Source of the DNA: CAYWXK01 sp964462515
Lineage (GTDB): Bacteria; Planctomycetota; Phycisphaerae; Sedimentisphaerales; Anaerobacaceae
Assembly: GCA_964462515.1 (NCBI GenBank)
Contig: CAYWXK010000070.1
Span: 1-13,512 of the forward strand
Direction of reading: 5' to 3'
DNA: 13,512 bases
The position numbers and the translations under genes were made by a program. Below, piece by piece: positions 8,301 through 13,512 of this stretch. Under the pieces are notes generated by a model, which was not told the origin of the DNA, made no database searches, and worked only from the letters and a program-made list of their open reading frames with translations. The first letter of the stretch is position 1. Every line of letters begins with the position of its first letter.

Positions 8301-9628
8301 GCGATGGCTGAGATGTCGTAAGTGACGCTGGCCCACTGTGTATCGCACAGCACCGAGCTTGTTGGGTTCTGCCATACAGTTACCCAGTTGAATCCATCAT
8401 TGGATACCTCGACAGAGGCTTGGTCAAAATATCCATACTCTACCCCTAACCAACGCATAAACTTTAGATGCACATTCTCGTAAGCAGAACAGTTGATGGT
8501 CCCCGTCGTCAAGTAATACGCCGGTATAAAGTTCGCGTAGTCGCCTCCTATGTTATACCCGTAAATGTTGGTGCCGGTGTAGGCCGAAACGGGGTCGCCA
8601 CAGGAGCTGCCGCCTCCGACAGCCTGTCCAAAGGTCCACTGACCTTCTGTTGTCCAACCCGGGTTAGTGTCGAAGTTCCACGATGCGATGACGACCTCGG
8701 TGCCCTGGCCACTAACATCTTCATAGGGGAAAGTAGCTACTATGCTGGAATCACTGGCAAACTCAGGCTTGTACTCGCCCTGAACGGTGCCGGTCACATT
8801 TTGATACACCAAAACATTTAATTTGCTGATTATTTTGCCATTGGCGGCATCAACAAGGTATTGCCATTTCTTATGGGCTGCCGGCTGGAAGACATACAGT
8901 TTCCAGCACAGGATATAATTGAAGCCGTCCGGCTGGCGGAAGGGCACAATACACAGTTGCACAGCGCTAATCCGGCGGCCATCTGGTGTGCGTCCACAGT
9001 CATCTAAAGCGATGCGCGCTGCCTTTTCCTTATCTATTGTCGGTTTTGTCTCTGCTGCTATGTCCGGGTATATGTCCGAAGTTAGCATAATCAGGCGGTC
9101 GTCCCTGGTGAAGGAGGTGGTCAGCCGCCCACCCAAAACAGAGATGCCCTTGTGCACCTGTTGGAAGGTTACGAACCATCGTCCCCCGGCGTTTATTTTA
9201 TTAGTCAGCCGGAGCTGACCTGGCTGAACCCTCAGCAAGTTTGCGTTGGCAGCTACAAAATCAAGGCATGCGGTCTCCACATTTTCCTTTGTGAGATTTT
9301 TTACGCCCTGCAAAGCCATCGCCCGGCCGGCAATCAAATTGAGGGCGCCCGTAATTGGGTTACATCGGATAATCCATCCCTGGCCTGCCTGCGAAATAAA
9401 CTGCTGCAATGCCCTGCCGACCTCCGCCGCGGTTATCAGATTCTGGTTGCTCTCGCCTGGTAAGTAAGCTGGGGCATTTATAAGTGCGCCGGCAGTGGGT
9501 GGCGGGATTATGAGGCCCTGGCTGCTTATCGAACGAATAGTGCTATTGGACCCCTCCGGCAATACTGCAAGAATCGGAGACACGATAACCACTACCGTTG
9601 CAAAAATAAAGCTGACTTGCTTTCCCAT
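5321..9628 (-). CDS. Secreted multidomain M4/M36-type zinc metallopeptidase with beta-helix and dockerin
   Basis: This encodes 1435 residues. Domains in order: signal peptide 1-22; FTP propeptide ~60-190; PepSY-like ~190-285; a lectin/MAM-like beta-sandwich ~311-475 (WNFDTNPGW to WSIDDVKI); a thermolysin-fold catalytic domain ~480-785; a CARDB-like domain ~790-905; a further beta-rich domain ~920-1040; a right-handed beta-helix ~1070-1270 with repeated ITNC/ANC/DNC turns; a 'choice-of-anchor Q'-like segment ~1271-1365 (NINVDPCF, RIDMGAFGG); and a dockerin at ~1374-1431 with calcium loops DLTNDGLIDLYD (1379-1390) and DLDRNGIVDMTD (1408-1419). The zinc site is HEYTH (634-638) with the third ligand E661 in NEAWSDYFG; E635 is the general base and H710 (VHEDSQMFSAGLW) fits the thermolysin transition-state His. 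The site looks intact, so the enzyme should be active after propeptide removal. AGGAGG 7 nt upstream fixes the start. The gene appears monocistronic, with its own promoter. Substrate is unknown; the C-terminal modules suggest binding to surfaces or a partner cohesin. Confidence 0.93.
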   Translation of the reverse strand: MGKQVSFIFATVVVIVSPILAVLPEGSNSTIRSISSQGLIIPPPTAGALINAPAYLPGESNQNLITAAEVGRALQQFISQAGQGWIIRCNPITGALNLIAGRAMALQGVKNLTKENVETACLDFVAANANLLRVQPGQLRLTNKINAGGRWFVTFQQVHKGISVLGGRLTTSFTRDDRLIMLTSDIYPDIAAETKPTIDKEKAARIALDDCGRTPDGRRISAVQLCIVPFRQPDGFNYILCWKLYVFQPAAHKKWQYLVDAANGKIISKLNVLVYQNVTGTVQGEYKPEFASDSSIVATFPYEDVSGQGTEVVIASWNFDTNPGWTTEGQWTFGQAVGGGSSCGDPVSAYTGTNIYGYNIGGDYANFIPAYYLTTGTINCSAYENVHLKFMRWLGVEYGYFDQASVEVSNDGFNWVTVWQNPTSSVLCDTQWASVTYDISAIAAGQPTVYVRWAMGPADDIVTYPGWSIDDVKIVSILGGTNTVQTQANGTYSVVLPRQPSILFPCSIISELKGLYCDINYACGSDAQFKQLLISPEQVVDFTWNSSLYNAIAESSVYWHVNYIHNYYLAMDPSLSESSPYSYPAGLNYPMPVTVQEGCANGYCNAYWDGEGLTFGARSQSCDDFALYSEVVYHEYTHGVTEKIYDGITFPYAMEQGAMNEAWSDYFGCILSPSQNPFVGDGGLIFGSPNGFRTLENSYRRDTDWYNEVHEDSQMFSAGLWEVRKMLENEIGADAWDQMVHFARYAYPQSFEEYLLAILLEDDIRYGDNNLSNGTPHAEVIFTEFGYHGIGGMQYAAPSVVVDDAQGNANGKLEPGEMVNLSLTLTNGWANATNVTANINSNDPLVNIIKGSANFPSANYGGQVNNAADPFIISLDAGCPETYTINFILDIDADGPYSYSRRCLLTYFVAIDQSGYGDGQADGFLGWGGSGGGLAVRMTPQSYPYYPSIVRLFPSPYGNSTITVKVWDDDGPRGTPGRVLGSVSVDVPATNDWFEVDMSSLDLKINSGSFYVGWLEGDTVYYNGVDNDPPYYGRSWVYSPYSGAWNSFEYYGILANLMIQVRECSIANRTIQNLTTGEIYCCIQSAINEAENGDEIVIDRGTYYGNIDFKGKNLVVRSTNPEDSAIVAATVIMGGNRVVTFSSGEDANCVLTGLTITGGNRGIYCDNNSSPKITNCVIAENRDEGIYAYKSDLTLANCILANNGGAGCAADGENKPGGQSKPSITNCTFVANQDSGIKLNKAAATVDNCVLWGNLPMQISRSILFSTIKLNYSDIQGSWVGGQGNINVDPCFVDANNGDYHLKSEGWRWDTTRKVWTWDDVTSRCIDAGNPGSSLAKEPTSVPPDPSNTWGKNLRIDMGAFGGSTEASMPPQRWAILADLTNDGLIDLYDLADWAEDWLDSDYDQPGDLDRNGIVDMTDFALLAEEWFARTNWHN

Positions 9629-9812
9629 TTTTCATCCTCCTAATAAGGATATTTGACAATAAAGATGATTGTTTCTCCCGTTTTTGTCACACGAGCGAGC
9701 TATCATTGGCACTATTTTCTATGCACTCTTGTCGTTTAGAGAATAACTATTCTGTGTGAGGAAAGCCTGGCAGGAAGCGAAGGAAAGCTTTCTCACCACT
9801 CTTCTTAAACTA
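9629..9812 (-). promoter_or_regulatory. Predicted structured 5' leader of the metallopeptidase mRNA
   Basis: If transcription starts ~7 nt after the -10 box, the mRNA has a leader of about 184 nt. Inverted repeats in it are GTGAG/CTCAC with AAAGC/GCTTT (9756-9796, one bulged base), AGAAT/ATTCT with a 4-nt loop (9740-9753), ACAAT/ATTGT (9656-9672), and ATCCT/AGGAT (9634-9650), which takes half of the AGGAGG ribosome site into a stem. GTTTA and TAAAC could close the first two hairpins into one unit. It matches no riboswitch class I recognise. Confidence 0.45.
9636..9641 (-). promoter_or_regulatory. Strong Shine-Dalgarno AGGAGG of the metallopeptidase gene
   Basis: AGGAGG sits 7 nt before the ATG at 9628 and settles the start. 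An out-of-frame ATG directly follows it and is not the start. The second AGG can pair with an upstream ATCCT (9646-9650), which could lower initiation. Confidence 0.85.
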
Positions 9813-9818
9813 AAAGTT

Positions 9819-9847
9819 AGCATAACCGCAAGGGACAAAAATGTCAA
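9819..9847 (-). promoter_or_regulatory. Sigma70-type promoter of the metallopeptidase gene
   Basis: Reading the minus strand, a perfect -35 TTGACA (9847-9842) is followed by a 17-nt spacer and a -10 TATGCT (9824-9819, four of six matches to consensus). Start of transcription would be near 9812. It is the best promoter-like match I found in this non-coding gap and points at the peptidase gene. Confidence 0.65.
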
Positions 9848-10038
9848 GGAAAATTTACCTCAAGCCAAAAAAATCCAGAAAATTCAACAATAGAGTCGAA
9901 TGTAAGTAAATTATAATGAAAGGCTTACTACAATTACCCTCTAAGCTCCATAGTCCCTTTCAAAAATTCCAGAGTTTCACAATTTGCAGCCTCTTTTGGA
10001 TATTCTGTGCAAATCCGGATTATGGTAAAAGCTATGCT

Positions 10039-12177
10039 CTAAGCTACATCTACCAGTCCCAGCGAATCGCCGAACTTATCCAATAGCGCCAGCCGAATAT
10101 TTTTGTGCTCCGGTTTTATCAGCAGAGGGTCTTGTGAGACCAGCTCAAATGCGTTTCTCCTTGCCATAGCCAGAAGCTCAAAATCATCTACGATATTTGC
10201 AAGTTTCAGGTCGGGCAACCCGTGCTGGCGGGTGCTGAACATCTCTCCCGGCCCCCGCAATCGCAAATCGAACTCAGCTATCTCGAAGCCATCGTTTGTT
10301 CTTGTCATTATTTCGAGCCTGCTTTTGGCGGCTTCGTTCTCTGTCTCCGTAAATAAAAGACAATACGATTTAGCTTCAGCCCTTCCGATTCGTCCCCGCA
10401 ACTGATGCAGTTGTGCAAGACCAAACCTATCTGCACCTTCAATGACCATTATCGTTGCGTTCGGCACATCCAGCCCCACTTCTACCACCACGGTAGAGAC
10501 CAGCACATCGATTTTGCCTCTGCGAAACTCACCCATAATCCGCTGTTTTTTTGCTCCAGCCATCTGGCCGTGCAGAAGCTCAACGGTGAACTCCGGGAAG
10601 ACTATCGTGGATAGATACTTCCATTCAGCGGTTGCTGCCTTGAGGACGGCGTTTTCCTCATCTTTTGTAATCCGCGGATACACAAAATACGCCTGTTTTT
10701 TTGCCTTGAGGCGTTCACGGATAAATTCGTATGCCTTCTGGCGGTTATTGCGGTCAACCCAGCGTGTGATAACGGTGCCTCTGCCCGGCGGGGAATGTTT
10801 GATGATAGAAACATCCAGGTCTCCAAACGCCGTCATCGCCAGAGTTCGAGGAATAGGAGTTGCTGTCATAACAAGACAGTGCGGAGCGGCTTGCTTTCGC
10901 AATTGTGCCTTCTGCGCAACTCCAAATTTGTGCTGCTCATCGATTATAACAAGTCCTAATTTGTGAAATTCTATATCTTCCTGCAATAGCGCCACAGTTC
11001 CGACAACAATATCAACCGCTCCCTGCGCGATTTGGTCTATAAGCTGCGTCCTTTGCTTGCCGGTTATCCCTCCTGTTACCAGCACCCTTCTTACCTTGCT
11101 ATTTTTCAAATATCTTTCGATGCTCAAAAAGTGCTGGCTGGCCAGAATCTCCGTAGGCGCCATAATTGCTGCCTGTGTTTTGTTGGCGATGGCCAGTAGG
11201 GCCGCATACAGTGCCACCACCGTTTTGCCTGACCCAACATCCCCTTGAAGCAGCCGATTCATTGGTTTCGATTTGCTCATATCCTCAACAATTTCAACTA
11301 TGGCAATATTTTGGTCTTCGGTAAGCAAAAATGGGAAACGCCTTCTTATTCGCCGGTCAATCTCGTCCGTGCAAACACACTGGACCGCCTCGCAAAGGTG
11401 ATGTGCCCGGTATCGGCGAAGCGCCAAGCCCAACTGCATCAAGAATAGTTCATCATACTTTAGCCTGCGTTTTGCGCAGGCAAGTTTCTCTTCGTCCGGC
11501 GGCAAATGTATCCAGGCGAAGGCATCCTTTCTACTAATAAGCTGTGCTTTTTTTAGAAAATCTTCGCCGTAGAACTCCGGCACAAGCTCGTTTAGATTAC
11601 CGAGCAGCGGTGCGATTATCCCTTTGATTTGCCTGCTGCCGAGTTTGGCGCTGGCAGAATAAACTCCGCCGCTAAAATACCTGGCAGCTTGTGGATGTTT
11701 TTCATCCAGTATTAGAAACTTCGGGTTGGTTAATTGCAGTTGATGCCTGTATAAGCTCGCCTTGCCGGAGGCCATTATTATCTGCCCGGGATTTAATTGA
11801 TTGCGCAGAAATCCCCCGTGAAACCAAATAATCCTGCATATAGCGGTCTCATCGCTGATTATCGCTTCAAATATCGGCGGCCGGCGATAGCTTTGATAAT
11901 CTGTTGACTCGACCATACCGACAACGGTAACCGTCTGGCCTGGCCGCATCTGGTTTATCTTTATTGCCTGCGGCACAAATACCCAGTCGCGGGGAAAATA
12001 CTCTAATAAATCCCCGACAGTGCGCACCCCCAGCTCACTAAACGCCTCTGCCCTGACCGGCCCAACGCCCTTCAGAAATTGGACCGGCGTCGATAGGGTG
12101 ATTTCGAATTTCGATACTCCGCCGTTAGGCGTCCTGCGGAGATTCTCGATACTCGATTTTTGAATTTCGGATTTCAA
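10039..12177 (-). CDS. recG: ATP-dependent DNA helicase RecG
   Basis: RecG unwinds and remodels stalled replication forks and Holliday junctions. The 712-residue product is close to the usual ~690. Residues ~27-160 form the wedge/OB region (STPVQFLKGVGP). The helicase core has all expected motifs: Walker A GDVGSGKT (312-319), IIDEQHKFGV (411-420), MTATPIPRT (437-445), VVEVGLDVPNATIMVIEGAD (564-583) and LHQLRGRIGR (590-599). The C-terminal TRQHGLPDLK (649-658) fits the TRG translocation region. The only reasonable start is a TTG at 12177, 6 nt after the pcm stop and in the same frame, with GAGG inside the last pcm codons 11 nt upstream. No ATG or GTG exists before the conserved region. The first ~26 residues come from repeat-like DNA and are not typical of RecG. 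It is probably cotranscribed with pcm. Confidence 0.96.
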   Translation of the reverse strand: MKSEIQKSSIENLRRTPNGGVSKFEITLSTPVQFLKGVGPVRAEAFSELGVRTVGDLLEYFPRDWVFVPQAIKINQMRPGQTVTVVGMVESTDYQSYRRPPIFEAIISDETAICRIIWFHGGFLRNQLNPGQIIMASGKASLYRHQLQLTNPKFLILDEKHPQAARYFSGGVYSASAKLGSRQIKGIIAPLLGNLNELVPEFYGEDFLKKAQLISRKDAFAWIHLPPDEEKLACAKRRLKYDELFLMQLGLALRRYRAHHLCEAVQCVCTDEIDRRIRRRFPFLLTEDQNIAIVEIVEDMSKSKPMNRLLQGDVGSGKTVVALYAALLAIANKTQAAIMAPTEILASQHFLSIERYLKNSKVRRVLVTGGITGKQRTQLIDQIAQGAVDIVVGTVALLQEDIEFHKLGLVIIDEQHKFGVAQKAQLRKQAAPHCLVMTATPIPRTLAMTAFGDLDVSIIKHSPPGRGTVITRWVDRNNRQKAYEFIRERLKAKKQAYFVYPRITKDEENAVLKAATAEWKYLSTIVFPEFTVELLHGQMAGAKKQRIMGEFRRGKIDVLVSTVVVEVGLDVPNATIMVIEGADRFGLAQLHQLRGRIGRAEAKSYCLLFTETENEAAKSRLEIMTRTNDGFEIAEFDLRLRGPGEMFSTRQHGLPDLKLANIVDDFELLAMARRNAFELVSQDPLLIKPEHKNIRLALLDKFGDSLGLVDVA

Positions 12178-12178
12178 A
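12101..12178. repeat. Repeat-like element with hairpin covering the start of recG
   Basis: On the plus strand this stretch contains GAATTTCG twice (12106-12113, 12162-12169), CGATACTC twice (12112-12119, 12147-12154), and between them CTCCGC (12117-12122) with GCGGAG (12136-12141), a 6-bp stem that encloses an alternative CGCC-GTTA-GGCG hairpin (12120-12131). Short AATTCGAAATTCGA-type runs with a GC-rich hairpin look like a dispersed intergenic element. Only one copy is in the window, so its repeat nature is inferred. Confidence 0.45.
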
Positions 12179-12183
12179 ATCTT

Positions 12184-12852
12184 TTATTCCTCAAAGCCGT
12201 ATAGGCCGAGCAGTTTGACGAAGCGGACGTCACAAATTACTTTCTGGATGAGCGCATCTTTCTTTTTTTCGCCAAGTATCAGCTCCTGCACACCTTCATA
12301 GCCGACCGGTGCAACTATCAGGCCGCCATCGGCAAGCTGTTTTAGCAGCGGCTGCGGCATCCTTGGCACGGCAGCAGTAACCATAATCCTGTTAAAGCAC
12401 CTCTCCTTGGGCCAGCCGCAACTGCCGTCGCCAACATAAAACTCAACATTTTTTATGCCCAGTCCGGCTAAAACCGCCCGTGCCGACTCCGATAACTGGT
12501 CGAATCTTTCTATTGTATAGACTTTTTTTGCCAGCGAACTGAGCACAGCAGTTTGATACCCGCTGCCGGTGCCAATCTCCAGAACCTCACAATCATTATT
12601 GACCCGCAGCTCCTGGGTCATTAAGGCCACGATATATGGCTGAGAAATGGTCTGGTCCAGGCCGATAGGCACCGGGCCGTCGGCATACGCCTGCGATTTG
12701 TATGTATCCGGTATAAATTCTTCTCTGGGAATCTCACTCATCACCTTCAGGACCCGCAGGTTGGTTATATCACGTCCCATCAGGTCCTGTTCGAGCATTC
12801 GTTCCCGAACCTTGGCAAACCTGTCCTTATTCTCGCGGCTACGCATAACCAT
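12184..12852 (-). CDS. pcm: Protein-L-isoaspartate O-methyltransferase
   Basis: Pcm transfers a methyl group from S-adenosylmethionine to L-isoaspartyl residues in aged cytoplasmic proteins, starting their repair. The 222-residue length is normal for the family (~208-230). Seen motifs are GLDQTISQPYIVALM (64-78), the SAM-binding motif I VLEIGTGSGYQTAVL (90-104), VYTIERF (111-117), the GDGSCGWP loop (141-148), FNRIMVTAAVP (153-163) and LKQLADGGLIVAPVG (170-184). The ATG at 12852 has an AGG 8 nt upstream; a second ATG two codons later is possible. It sits 72 nt after the permease gene and 6 nt before recG, so pcm and recG form a probable operon. Confidence 0.95.
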   Translation of the reverse strand: MVMRSRENKDRFAKVRERMLEQDLMGRDITNLRVLKVMSEIPREEFIPDTYKSQAYADGPVPIGLDQTISQPYIVALMTQELRVNNDCEVLEIGTGSGYQTAVLSSLAKKVYTIERFDQLSESARAVLAGLGIKNVEFYVGDGSCGWPKERCFNRIMVTAAVPRMPQPLLKQLADGGLIVAPVGYEGVQELILGEKKKDALIQKVICDVRFVKLLGLYGFEE

Positions 12853-12878
12853 AATAATCGCCTACAAAGCACACTTTT

Positions 12879-12906
12879 GCAAACCAATTTTGCTCTACCG
12901 GTTTGC
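12879..12906. repeat. Inverted repeat in the permease-pcm gap
   Basis: GCAAACC (12879-12885) and GGTTTGC (12900-12906) are perfect 7-bp inverted arms with a 14-nt spacer, in the 72-nt gap between the permease gene and pcm. No T-run follows on either side, so it is not a standard terminator; a regulator site or processing hairpin is possible. Confidence 0.4.
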
Positions 12907-12924
12907 CCGATTGAAATTGCATAT

Positions 12925-13512
12925 CTAAAACAAAAGTTTGATAGCTGCCGCAGCGGCCAGGAGCTGCACAACAGCACTAAACGCCTTTTGCGGAATTCGC
13001 TTTAGAAAAAATATCCCCATAACCGACCCGGCGGCAATAAAGGGCAACATCAGCAGGTTAAGCTTAAGCGACTCTTTGGTCATCACATCCAGACTTACGC
13101 TGAAGGGGACTTTTAGCCAGTTAATAACGAAAAAGAACCACGCAGCCGTCCCCACGAATTCGACTTTAGGCAGCCTCATCGCCAACAGATAAATAGTTGT
13201 AATTGGCCCGGCCGCATTAGCCATCATTGTTGTAAGCCCGGCCAAGAACCCAAGCCCGCCTGCAAACCACCACTTTGTTGGAACCGGCGCATCTTTGCCT
13301 TTAGTCGCTGTCCGCCAATAATTGACTGCTAACATCACCAGCACAAGCCCTCCGATAATCGGCTTAAGCTGCCGGTCGCTTATGACCTTCATCCCGAAAT
13401 ATCCCGCCACGATGCCGACCAAAGAAGGGATAAGCAAACGCAGCACATAACCCCACCTGGCATTGTGCCGGTGGTAAGTAACGGCGAATAAATCTGCAAG
13501 TATTAAAATGCC
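12925..13512 (-). CDS. TauE/SafE family membrane permease, N-terminus outside window
   Basis: The frame is open to the window edge at 13512, giving the last 195 residues. A GTG at 13446 could be mistaken for a start, but the 22 codons before it (GILILADLFAVTYHRHNARW) are typical of the family's first half, so the gene continues to the right. About five hydrophobic segments follow: LIPSLVGIVAGYFGM, IIGGLVLVMLAV, the WFAGGLGFLAGLTTMMANAA hairpin, WFFFVINWLKVPFSV, and two C-terminal helices. The G-F-x-A-G-x-T-T-M-M-A-N-A-A-G-P stretch is the second copy of the family's inverted repeat signature. TauE/SafE proteins are thought to export sulfite, sulfoacetate or similar sulfur-containing anions across the inner membrane; the substrate here cannot be told. 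It lies 72 nt upstream of pcm. Confidence 0.9.
   Translation of the reverse strand, partial: GILILADLFAVTYHRHNARWGYVLRLLIPSLVGIVAGYFGMKVISDRQLKPIIGGLVLVMLAVNYWRTATKGKDAPVPTKWWFAGGLGFLAGLTTMMANAAGPITTIYLLAMRLPKVEFVGTAAWFFFVINWLKVPFSVSLDVMTKESLKLNLLMLPFIAAGSVMGIFFLKRIPQKAFSAVVQLLAAAAAIKLLF

Larger units (their letters stand above)
9629..10038. other. 410-nt non-coding region between recG and the metallopeptidase gene
   Basis: No convincing coding frame, tRNA or mobile element is seen. The left ~185 nt hold a promoter, several inverted repeats and the ribosome site of the peptidase gene. The right part is AT-rich and less structured: it contains a 7-bp inverted repeat (9982-9988 with 10008-10014) and a 5-bp one (GTAAG/CTTAC near 9902-9928), neither with a T-run, so no clear recG terminator could be called. 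Confidence 0.7.

Noticed and set aside
9653..9681. Plus-strand promoter from TTGACA at 9653
   Set aside because: No -10 box at the right distance and no plus-strand gene follows.
9961..10038. Rho-independent terminator after recG
   Set aside because: The 7-bp inverted repeat has a 19-nt loop and no T-run behind it on the minus strand.
12925..13446. Complete 173-residue permease starting at GTG 13446
   Set aside because: The frame stays open to the window edge and the 22 upstream codons are typical permease sequence, so the gene is partial.

Overview
The window looks like chromosomal DNA of a Planctomycetota bacterium, most probably class Phycisphaerae (Sedimentisphaerales/MSBL9-like). This rests on gene content: a very large secreted metallopeptidase ending in a parallel beta-helix, a 'choice-of-anchor Q'-like segment and a planctomycete-style dockerin EF-hand pair, next to exported glycoside-hydrolase-like proteins. 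It is inference from sequence only. All nine genes lie on the minus strand, so the window reads from right to left.

Right part (13512 to 10039): a TauE/SafE-type membrane permease cut by the window edge, then pcm (protein-L-isoaspartate O-methyltransferase) and recG (branched-DNA helicase). pcm and recG are 6 nt apart in the same reading frame. The first ~26 codons of recG are encoded by repeat-like DNA that includes a hairpin.

Middle (10038 to 5321): a 410-nt non-coding stretch, then one 1435-codon gene. The gap contains a good sigma70-type promoter (TTGACA, 17 nt, TATGCT) and a predicted leader of about 180 nt with several inverted repeats, one of which overlaps the ribosome binding site. 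The gene encodes a secreted M4/M36-type zinc metallopeptidase with an FTP/PepSY propeptide, a lectin-like domain apparently nested ahead of the catalytic domain, and several C-terminal beta-rich modules ending in a dockerin.

Left part (5233 to 1): a tightly packed run of four genes. They are a ThiD2-ThiE fusion (thiamin phosphate synthesis), a secreted DUF5010-like putative glycoside hydrolase, a secreted TPR-like protein with an internal 18-residue tandem duplication, and a secreted TIM-barrel-like protein whose 3' end lies outside the window. Spacings are 1 nt, 18 nt and an 8-nt overlap, which suggests one operon with translational coupling. The pairing of a cytoplasmic thiamin enzyme with three exported proteins is the least expected arrangement here. 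No CRISPR array, tRNA, rRNA, insertion sequence or phage gene was seen. No single feature proves a new biological system; the best leads are the thiE-linked exported cluster, the structured leader, the nested domain of the peptidase and the repeat-derived recG start.
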